Notes under the pieces: model-generated
The model's input: the letters and a program-made list of their open reading frames with translations, nothing else
What the model was told of the DNA's origin: nothing
The model's database searches: none
Position numbers and translations under genes: made by a program
NCBI GenBank assembly: GCA_934500855.1
Contig: CAKSUH010000101.1
Coordinates: forward strand, 1 to 6,059
Direction of reading: 5' to 3'
Length of the DNA stretch: 6,059 nucleotides
Source of the DNA: an uncultured Eubacteriales bacterium
GTDB taxonomy: Bacteria; Bacillota; Clostridia; Oscillospirales; CAG-272
Part shown: piece after piece, positions 1-4,697 of the stretch
Position numbering within the stretch: the stretch's first letter is position 1
How the letters are laid out: every line of letters begins with the position of its first letter

Positions 1-11
1 TAAGGAAAGAC

Positions 12-51
12 AACGCTTCGCTACTGACGGTTGCAAGCAACCGTCACCCCT
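12..51 (-). repeat. Hairpin repeat, copy A (minus orientation)
   Basis: Read on the minus strand this copy has three parts: AGGGGTG, a stem TGACGGTTGC / GCAACCGTCA (10 bp, plus-strand 25-46) with a 2-base loop, and then the tail AGTAGCGAAGCGTT. It matches copy B at 437-477 except for the loop and one stem pair, which is A-T here and G-C in copy B. On the minus strand the next bases are GTCTTTCCTTA. They could be the first arm of a second hairpin whose other arm lies outside the window, as copy B is followed by such a hairpin. Confidence 0.8.
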
Positions 52-127
52 CTGGACTCCCGCAAACCTTTTCACCCCAACAGAAATAGTGCAAACATAG
101 TGCCTTTGATTATTGGTGAGCGGAAGC

Positions 128-149
128 GGAACGACACACGGGTCGTTCC
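128..149. repeat. Perfect 8-bp stem-loop
   Basis: GGAACGAC (128-135) and GTCGTTCC (142-149) form a perfect 8-bp stem around the 6-base loop ACACGG. It directly follows the motif AGCGGAAGCG (119-128). There is no T tract on either side, so it is not a canonical terminator. It resembles the palindromic intergenic repeats common in uncultured Clostridia, but no family name can be given from the sequence alone. Confidence 0.6.
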
Positions 150-284
150 CTACAATGTTACATTCTTGACGGGTTACGCACTTTGCAGGGGGGCAAGCCG
201 AAGGGAGCGCCCCGCAAATCACCCCGCTCTCCGTCCATCAACTAACTTCCCTACCATTTCTATCCGGTAGCGGGAGCGAGGCAA

Positions 285-298
285 GGCAACAAGTTGCC
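285..298. repeat. Short GGCAAC/GTTGCC hairpin related to the repeat stem
   Basis: GGCAAC (285-290) and GTTGCC (293-298) form a 6-bp stem with an AA loop. It is preceded by GGTAGCGGGAGCG (266-278), which resembles the AGTAGCGAAGCG tail of the hairpin repeat, but on the opposite side of the stem compared with copy B. This may be a degenerate or rearranged third member of the family. Confidence 0.4.
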
Positions 299-303
299 GC
301 CGC

Positions 304-328
304 CAAAATCCCGCTCGACGGGATTTTG
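304..328. repeat. Perfect 10-bp stem-loop
   Basis: CAAAATCCCG (304-313) and CGGGATTTTG (319-328) pair perfectly around the 5-base loop CTCGA. On the plus strand the 3' arm contains TTTT; on the minus strand the same is true by symmetry. The structure could therefore act as a weak terminator in either direction, though the T run is only four bases and part of the stem. It lies in the middle of the candidate element at 12-477. Confidence 0.6.
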
Positions 329-436
329 CTCGGGAGCAGCCGGAATTCGTAGCACGGAATATGGCAACATTCAAAATCCGCACAATGTAAAGATGGAATC
401 AATAACCCAATTGCAGTGAAGGTCTTGAAGGTTCTT

Positions 437-477
437 AGGGGTGGCGGTTGCAAGGCAACCGCCAGTAGCGAAGCGTT
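437..477 (+). repeat. Hairpin repeat, copy B (plus orientation)
   Basis: This copy reads AGGGGTG, then the stem TGGCGGTTGC (442-451) / GCAACCGCCA (455-464) with loop AAG, then AGTAGCGAAGCGTT. It is an inverted partner of copy A at 12-51. The stem pair that is A-T in copy A is G-C here, so pairing is kept. The stem core is the same as that of the bidirectional terminator at 3411-3459. Confidence 0.8.
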
Positions 478-527
478 ACTTCTTCCTGAAGAAGTCCCCT
501 AAGTGGGGCTTGGGGCAACGCCCCGAG
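478..527. other. Tandem stem-loops just downstream of the DHHW gene
   Basis: Three structures follow copy B. ACTTCTTC / GAAGAAGT (478-495) is a perfect 8-bp stem with a CT loop. CCCC...GGGG (496-508) is a 4-bp stem. The third is an 8-bp stem over 509-527 with loop AAC, whose core is GGGGC/GCCCC and which includes one G-T pair. On the minus strand the third begins only three bases after the DHHW stop codon. No T run follows any of them, so Rho-independent termination is doubtful. They could instead protect the mRNA 3' end or pause transcription. Confidence 0.5.
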
Positions 528-530
528 GTC

Positions 531-1688
531 TTACCTCAACCGCGCTAACTTGTCTGCCGTCAATAAATTTTCGAGCGTGTAAACCAAAAGCACCGCATCG
601 GCATCGTATTCCGTTGCGAGAGCGGAAACGGCGGTGAAATCGGAGCGCACCGAGGAAAGATTCAGCAGAATCAGATCGTAGTGCTGCGCGAGAAAAGGCG
701 CAAGACTTGACCCGAAACTGTCGCGGATGACCAATAAACACGGGCGTGTCTCCCCCTGTTTCCGAATCGTTACCACATCGTGCGTTCCGTCCAAAAAGAT
801 CGCGTAACCGTCCCCGCTTTCCAACCGTGAGAGCGCGTAGAAGCCGCCCAACTCCCGCCCGTCCGCCGTCACGGTAAAATCCGCCTCGTTGCCGCGATAC
901 CAGACCTCCACCGAGTCGGGCGAAACCCACTCCATTCCGCCCGCCGCCCAAAGCGTGCCGTAAAAAGAGGAGGAAATCACCTCGCGGCGGAACGCCGTGG
1001 ACGGCAGAATTTCGTCCCCCTGCCCGAGTGCCTCCATCGCCGCACAGTAGCCGAGATACGCCCCCGCCGTTGTCCAATGATGGTCGGTGCGGTAGTAAAG
1101 CCCCTCCCCGCCCACACGGAACAGCGAGATCAGGTCCGGCGCGGCAACTTTTCCCCGCAGGCGGGACTGCACCGCTTCGTTCAACGCGTCGGAAAAATCG
1201 GTCGGGTAGGAGAAAGCAGTCGGACAGGTATCCAGGTTCCGCCCCGTCAGAAGCGCGGCAAACGGCACCTTTAACGCCTCTTCCGCGCGTAAAATTCCGT
1301 CGCACGCCGCCGCGACCTGCGCCTGCGAGATGAAATCGGCATCTCCCACAGCGCCACCCGGGGTCAGCATCCGAAACTTCCGCCGCGCAAGCCGACCGCC
1401 CGAACCGAGCAGAATGCCGTTGTTCTCCCCTTTCCCAAGCAGGATTTCCGCCTGCCCCTTCAGCCCGACCCATGCGGTGCGAAACGGGAATTGGTCGGCG
1501 TAAAAGTCCGACAGGCGGTCGGTGTAACTGCCCGAGAGGAGCGACGCCGGATCGGGCTTCGGACGCGTTTGAAGCGCCCGTTTTTCCACGGCGGAAAAAT
1601 CCTTTTTCGGCATCAGCCGGAATGTGATCGCCATGCCGAACAGCAGAACGCAGAACAGAATTGCGCAAACCGTAACGGATTGTTTCAT
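531..1688 (-). CDS. DHHW-family (AlgX/AlgJ-like) membrane-anchored SGNH-type protein, likely glycan O-acyltransferase
   Basis: The product is 385 residues, close to the usual length of clostridial DHHW proteins. An N-terminal hydrophobic segment (about residues 5-23, little positive charge before it) should anchor it in the membrane with the rest outside. The family signature DHHW is at residues 202-205 (RTDHHWTTAGAY). A serine motif RDSFG, with S324, follows near the C-terminus. By analogy with the Asp-His and Ser triad of AlgX, D202, H204 and S324 are the likely catalytic residues. The start is supported by GGAAGGAG 8 bases before ATG. The gene begins 21 bases after the MBOAT stop codon, so the two are almost certainly co-transcribed and co-functional. 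Proteins of this type accept acyl groups moved out by an MBOAT partner and esterify a surface or secreted polysaccharide. The glycan cannot be told from the window. A plain esterase role is the main alternative. Confidence 0.88.
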   Translation of the reverse strand: MKQSVTVCAILFCVLLFGMAITFRLMPKKDFSAVEKRALQTRPKPDPASLLSGSYTDRLSDFYADQFPFRTAWVGLKGQAEILLGKGENNGILLGSGGRLARRKFRMLTPGGAVGDADFISQAQVAAACDGILRAEEALKVPFAALLTGRNLDTCPTAFSYPTDFSDALNEAVQSRLRGKVAAPDLISLFRVGGEGLYYRTDHHWTTAGAYLGYCAAMEALGQGDEILPSTAFRREVISSSFYGTLWAAGGMEWVSPDSVEVWYRGNEADFTVTADGRELGGFYALSRLESGDGYAIFLDGTHDVVTIRKQGETRPCLLVIRDSFGSSLAPFLAQHYDLILLNLSSVRSDFTAVSALATEYDADAVLLVYTLENLLTADKLARLR

Positions 1689-1709
1689 TGCTCGGTCTCC
1701 TTCCGAAAA

Positions 1710-3047
1710 TCAAAAATTCAGGTACGCAAACGGCAAAAAGGACGCGTCAAGCAGATACGCCACGCACAGAACCGTCAGCAGAAGCGCCCCTAACGGCAGG
1801 GCGACGGGAACGCGATAAGCAAATCGCCCCCAGATTCTGCGCGGCAAAGGCGTAGAGCCAAAGGCGGCAATCGCCAGAAGCGGGAGCAGACGGAGCGCCT
1901 GCCACGATACCACGGCGGAAATCGCGCCGACCGTCCCGACCCCGAACAGCGCGCAAAAGCACTGCCATCCGCCCGCCCAATCGCGGTAGGAAAACAGCAG
2001 AAAGCTGACGAGAATCAGGAACAGCGCGTACAGGTGCGCGGGGAAAGAGGGCAACCGCTCCAAAAAACGGCGTAGGAACAGATGCTCGCAGATCAAAATC
2101 ACGCAGAAGTACCCGCCCCAAAGCAGAAAATTCCATCCCGCGCCATGCCAGACCCCCGTCAGAAGCCAGACCGCCGCAAGATTGCGGCATTGAATCAGTC
2201 GCCCCCGACGGTTGCCTCCGAGTGGGATATACACATAGTCGCGAAACCAACGGGAAAGCGACAGATGCCAACGCCGCCAGAAATCGGTGATGCTCCGCGC
2301 AAGGAACGGATAGTCGAAATTCTCGGGAAAGCGAAAGCCGAACATCCGCCCAACGCCGAGCGCCATGTCGGTGTAACCCGAAAAATCGAAATAGAGGTGG
2401 AGCGTAAAGCAGATCAGGATCATCCACGCACCGAGAACGGTCGGCTGAACGGCAAGCAGATCGCGGTAGTAGCGATACCCCGCCGCAAGCCCGTCTCCGA
2501 GCAACAGCTTTTTCCCAAGTCCGCAACAGAAGCGACCGACCCCGACCCCAAACGCCATGAGCGTTTCCCGCCGTTCGGTCAGCTGTCCGCGCGTCTCGCT
2601 CCAACGCAGAATCGGTCCTGCGCCGAGCAGAGGAAACAGCGTTGCATATGTTCCGAAAAGAAGCGGGTTCCGCTCCGCCTCCGCCCGTCCGCGGCTGACA
2701 TCCGCAAGGTAAGAGATCAGTGCAAAGGTGTAAAAGGAAATCCCCTGCGGCAAGCCGTGAGAAATGCCGAGCGGGGTATATTTGAAGAGCAGGAGCGGTG
2801 CGCTCACGCAGAAAACGCCGCCCCAAAGCCACACCCGCCGTCCCGTCCGCGTGAGCAGGCGCGCAAAACAATACGCCGCGAGCGCTTCAAACAGGAGCGG
2901 CAGCAATGAAGCGGGACGGTCCCACGCACAGAAAAGCAGTCCCGCCGCAAGCAGGACCGCATTCCGCCACCCGCGCGGGAACAGATAGTACGCCGCAAGC
3001 ACGGGCGGCAAAAAGGCAAACAGAAATACGAGAGAGGAAAAGGTCAT
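1710..3047 (-). CDS. MBOAT-family membrane O-acyltransferase (AlgI/DltB/PatA type)
   Basis: The product is a 445-residue polytopic membrane protein, within the 450-500 range typical of AlgI-like proteins. Motifs in order are PQGISFYTF (100-108), YFDFSGYTDMALG (219-231), SITDFWRRWHLSLSRWFRD (252-270), YIPLGGNRRG (273-282) and TGVWHGAGWNFLLWG (297-311). H301 is the expected catalytic histidine of the WHG motif, and H261 a second conserved histidine. The C-terminus FAYLNF matches the usual aromatic ending of the family. The frame is open 57 codons further upstream. I chose the ATG at 3047 because GGAAGGAG lies 8 bases before it and because the longer form would run through the divergent promoter region. 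The enzyme should take an acyl group from a cytoplasmic donor and pass it across the membrane to the DHHW protein encoded next. No glycan synthesis gene is in view, so the substrate is unknown; DltB-type teichoic acid alanylation is unlikely without dltA, dltC or dltD. Confidence 0.93.
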   Translation of the reverse strand: MTFSSLVFLFAFLPPVLAAYYLFPRGWRNAVLLAAGLLFCAWDRPASLLPLLFEALAAYCFARLLTRTGRRVWLWGGVFCVSAPLLLFKYTPLGISHGLPQGISFYTFALISYLADVSRGRAEAERNPLLFGTYATLFPLLGAGPILRWSETRGQLTERRETLMAFGVGVGRFCCGLGKKLLLGDGLAAGYRYYRDLLAVQPTVLGAWMILICFTLHLYFDFSGYTDMALGVGRMFGFRFPENFDYPFLARSITDFWRRWHLSLSRWFRDYVYIPLGGNRRGRLIQCRNLAAVWLLTGVWHGAGWNFLLWGGYFCVILICEHLFLRRFLERLPSFPAHLYALFLILVSFLLFSYRDWAGGWQCFCALFGVGTVGAISAVVSWQALRLLPLLAIAAFGSTPLPRRIWGRFAYRVPVALPLGALLLTVLCVAYLLDASFLPFAYLNF

Positions 3048-3055
3048 GCACCGCG

Positions 3056-3063
3056 CTCCTTCC
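3056..3063 (-). promoter_or_regulatory. Ribosome binding site deciding the MBOAT start
   Basis: On the minus strand this reads GGAAGGAG, ending 8 bases before the ATG at 3047. The DHHW gene has the identical octamer at 1697-1704 with the same 8-base spacing. The in-frame upstream start at 3218 has no comparable site, so 3047 is preferred. Confidence 0.8.
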
Positions 3064-3138
3064 TTCAAAAAAATCAAGGCATCACCGTCAGTATCAACCG
3101 ATTTACGGCGTAATATCCGAAAAAAATCCGAAAACCCC

Positions 3139-3167
3139 TTTACATTTCCGCCAAAATGCGGTATAAT
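3139..3167 (+). promoter_or_regulatory. Sigma-A promoter of the DUF6472-like gene
   Basis: TTTACA (3139-3144) and TATAAT (3162-3167) are separated by exactly 17 bases, which is one mismatch from full consensus. Transcription should start near 3174, about 33 bases before the ATG at 3207. A-rich DNA just upstream (3120-3126 and 3131-3134), within an 11-base tandem of ATCCGAAAA, could act as an UP element. The spacer holds a small dyad, CCGC-N6-GCGG (3148-3161), which is too short to call an operator with confidence. Confidence 0.85.
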
Positions 3168-3206
3168 AAATATGGGGAAACCCAAATACGCACGGAGGTG
3201 GAAACG

Positions 3207-3407
3207 ATGGAAGAACAAAAAGTCAAAAAAACGATCGGAACCTGTGACAGCTGTGTGTTTTACGATTATGACGAGGATTATGATGCCAATTTCTGCCGCG
3301 TAAACCTCGATCAGGACGAAATGACGCGCTTCCTTTCAAAACGCACCGCCGCCTGCCCGTTCTATCGCTTCTACGATGAATACAAAAGCGTCCATAAGCA
3401 GATATAA
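3207..3407 (+). CDS. Small four-cysteine protein, DUF6472-like
   Basis: The product is a 66-residue, acidic, soluble protein with no signal peptide or membrane segment. Cysteines lie at 13, 16, 30 and 50 (CDSC-x13-C-x19-C), a spacing that could bind one zinc ion. Around them are a Tyr/Asp-rich stretch (YDYDEDYDANFC, 19-30), NLDQDEMTRFLS (33-44), CPFYRFYDEYK (50-60) and the C-terminal end VHKQI. From memory this pattern fits the clostridial family DUF6472, whose function is unknown. The start is set by GGAGG at 3194-3198, 8 bases before ATG; the frame opens 17 codons earlier, but that region overlaps the promoter -10. It is transcribed alone from its own strong promoter and ends 3 bases before a strong terminator. 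It diverges from the acyltransferase operon, and nothing ties it functionally to either neighbour. Confidence 0.88.
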   Translation: MEEQKVKKTIGTCDSCVFYDYDEDYDANFCRVNLDQDEMTRFLSKRTAACPFYRFYDEYKSVHKQI

Positions 3408-3410
3408 CAT

Positions 3411-3459
3411 CCGAAAACAAAAAGGCAACCGCCAATGGCGGTTGCCTTTTTGTTTTCGG
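3411..3459. terminator. Bidirectional Rho-independent terminator between convergent genes
   Basis: A perfect 23-bp inverted repeat (3411-3433 and 3437-3459) with an AAT loop. The inner GC-rich stem is GGCAACCGCC / GGCGGTTGCC. The outer arms are A-rich on the left and T-rich on the right (CCTTTTTGTTTTCGG on the plus strand), and the minus strand reads the same way. It can therefore end both the DUF6472-like gene from the left and the permease operon from the right. The inner stem is the same as that of the hairpin repeat at 437-477, so the terminator may derive from a copy of that repeat or the reverse. Confidence 0.92.
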
Positions 3460-3462
3460 TCT

Positions 3463-3482
3463 CCCCTCCGCGAGCGGAGGGG
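3463..3482. repeat. GC-rich stem-loop beside the terminator
   Basis: CCCCTCCG (3463-3470) and CGGAGGGG (3475-3482) form a perfect 8-bp stem with a CGAG loop. It lies 6 bases from the stop codon of the downstream permease on the minus strand and has no T tract of its own. It may stabilise the 3' end of the permease mRNA or belong to the same class of intergenic palindromes as those at 478-527. Confidence 0.6.
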
Positions 3483-3488
3483 TATAAA

Positions 3489-4685
3489 TCAGTTTGCAAG
3501 ACCGGATTGCTCGATACCCTGAACAAGGAATCTCTGACAGAACGCGTAGAGAACCACAAGCGGCGCGATAATCATCAGTCCGCAGGTGTTCCGAATCGCA
3601 GTGTTGTACAGCTCCTGTCCGGCAAAGCCGTCCATCCGCAGGGATGCGGGAATCGTATTGATGAGCTTGACCAACAGGTTCGTGTCGGAAGTTACGAAGA
3701 ACAGGTTGGTGTAGAAGTCATCGGTCCACTGCCAGCAGAACGAGAACAGGAACACCGTAATCAGCATCGGCACGGACAGCGGCAGAATGATCTGCAGGAA
3801 GGTACGGAAGGTACCCGAACCGTCCATGTACGCCGATTCCTCCAGTTCGTCCGGAATTCCGCGGAAGAACTGACGGAGCAGGAAGATGTACAAGCCGTTC
3901 TTGAATGCCAGACCGCCCAGCGACAGCAGGATCATCGGCACATAGGTGTTGATGAGGTTGATACCGTCGGCAGTCACCGCCATTACCACTTTGTGTGCAG
4001 GCTTGGCAACTCCGCGCACATATTCCGTGTACGGGAAGAGCTTGATCTCATCGGGCAGAATGTTGATCTTCTCGAAGAACGAAGCAACGCCCGGTCCGAT
4101 GTTCTTGATGTTGTGTCCGAAGAATTCGATTCCGCCGCCCTTGAAGAACCTCACGATACCGAGAACATCAAAGTAACGGAAGCGCATGAACATGGAAAGC
4201 TGAAGCGTCTGGTGCGGAACAATCATCGTCAGCATGACCAGCAGGAACACCACATTTCTGCCGCGGAACTTGAATTTCGCAAAGCCGTAACCGATCAGTG
4301 CGCAGATCAGCGTCTGAATCACGGCGCAACTGAACGACAGAATAAAGGTATTGCGGAATGCCGACCAATAATTCAGCTCTTCAATAATCGCGCGGTAGAT
4401 GTCCAGCGTAAAGTTTTTCGGAATCAGGCGGACCGTAACATCCACGAAGTCCTCCGGCGCCATAAAGGAGCCGGCGATCTTCGTAATGAACGGGTAAATG
4501 ACGATATACGAAATACCGATCAGAAGGACCATGCGGAAAATCCAGTAAACCACCTTCGTCAGGAAGTAGAGGTTCAGGAATTTCGCCTTCAGGCGTTCCT
4601 TCAGGGGGGTGCGATCAAAATCTACGCGGATCCGATTCTTGGATTCCCGCTTGACCGCAGGCTTTTTTTCAATTTGAGCGTCCAT
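3489..4685 (-). CDS. Carbohydrate ABC transporter permease, MalG/YtcP-like (CUT1 family)
   Basis: The product has 398 residues, against roughly 270-300 for usual MalG-type subunits. A basic cytoplasmic tail (1-45) precedes six predicted membrane segments at about 47-68, 112-136, 144-166, 246-270, 303-322 and 367-388. The EAA loop that docks on the ATPase is EESAYMDGSGTF (282-293) followed by IILPLSVP (299-306), with E283 and G289 at the key positions. The extra length is mostly a 75-residue loop (about 168-243) between TM3 and TM4, on the outer face. It contains no recognised domain. The gene starts 12 bases after the upstream permease, and the stop codon TAA of that gene is part of its ribosome binding site TAAGGGGG. 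It should pair with that permease as the channel of an oligosaccharide importer. The substrate cannot be inferred. No ATPase gene is in view; a shared MsmX-type ATPase is common in this family. Confidence 0.92.
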   Translation of the reverse strand: MDAQIEKKPAVKRESKNRIRVDFDRTPLKERLKAKFLNLYFLTKVVYWIFRMVLLIGISYIVIYPFITKIAGSFMAPEDFVDVTVRLIPKNFTLDIYRAIIEELNYWSAFRNTFILSFSCAVIQTLICALIGYGFAKFKFRGRNVVFLLVMLTMIVPHQTLQLSMFMRFRYFDVLGIVRFFKGGGIEFFGHNIKNIGPGVASFFEKINILPDEIKLFPYTEYVRGVAKPAHKVVMAVTADGINLINTYVPMILLSLGGLAFKNGLYIFLLRQFFRGIPDELEESAYMDGSGTFRTFLQIILPLSVPMLITVFLFSFCWQWTDDFYTNLFFVTSDTNLLVKLINTIPASLRMDGFAGQELYNTAIRNTCGLMIIAPLVVLYAFCQRFLVQGIEQSGLAN

Positions 4686-4697
4686 TCGTTTTCCCCC

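Larger units (their letters stand above)
12..477. mobile_element. Candidate non-autonomous element bounded by inverted hairpin repeats
   Basis: The left boundary (12-51) and right boundary (437-477) are inverted copies of one 40-41 base sequence. They match at 36 positions and differ only in one stem base pair and the loop. Together they enclose about 385 bases of non-coding, hairpin-rich DNA, a layout expected of a MITE-like element. Against this, I see no target-site duplication beyond a trivial AC on each side, and no transposase. The left copy may also continue past the window edge. Two independent insertions of a short palindromic repeat in opposite orientations would look the same. Confidence 0.3.
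1..530. other. Gene-free intergenic region made of hairpin repeats
   Basis: No credible coding sequence is visible here. The open frames on either strand are short, lack a good ribosome binding site and give composition unlike a protein. The stretch holds at least six stem-loops (25-46, 128-149, 285-298, 304-328, 442-464, 478-495) plus a GC-rich one at 509-527. A short motif, AGCG followed by one or two purines and AGCG, recurs at 119-128, 269-278 and 467-475, and inverted at 14-22. The region lies directly downstream of the DHHW gene on the minus strand, so any read-through transcript would contain all of these hairpins. I do not recognise any known RNA family in it. Confidence 0.75.

Noticed and set aside
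31..453. Small open frames in the left intergenic region (plus 31-270, minus 238-453)
   Set aside because: They lack ribosome binding sites, cross several hairpins and have no recognisable protein pattern.
12..477. CRISPR array
   Set aside because: The repeats are inverted, only two close copies exist, and there are no regularly sized spacers.
509..527. Rho-independent terminator for the acyltransferase operon
   Set aside because: A stable stem follows the DHHW stop codon closely, but no T run comes after it on the minus strand, so it is listed only as a stem-loop.
499..1713. 404-codon minus-strand frame overlapping the DHHW gene
   Set aside because: It is a frame-shifted reading of the same DNA, rich in Arg and Gly, with no motifs; the alternative frame has DHHW and SGNH motifs and a good ribosome binding site.
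1747..2909. Long frames on both strands within the MBOAT gene (minus 1747-2871 and plus 2082-2909)
   Set aside because: Both are by-products of GC-rich codon use in the MBOAT gene and show no membrane segments or recognisable domains.
531..3047. Horizontal transfer of the acyltransferase pair based on higher GC
   Set aside because: By hand I counted 63% GC in 1741-1800 and 55% in 2221-2280 against 48% in 4741-4800 and 52% in 4201-4260. The samples are small and overlap too much to claim a foreign origin.
3048..3165. Minus-strand promoter for the MBOAT-DHHW operon
   Set aside because: A promoter is expected here, but only weak -10-like strings (for example GATACT and GATATT on the minus strand) are present without a well-spaced -35, so none can be placed with confidence.
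3048..3218. 57-residue N-terminal extension of the MBOAT protein
   Set aside because: It has no ribosome binding site, runs across the divergent promoter region, and family members begin with a hydrophobic segment like the one that follows the chosen start at 3047.
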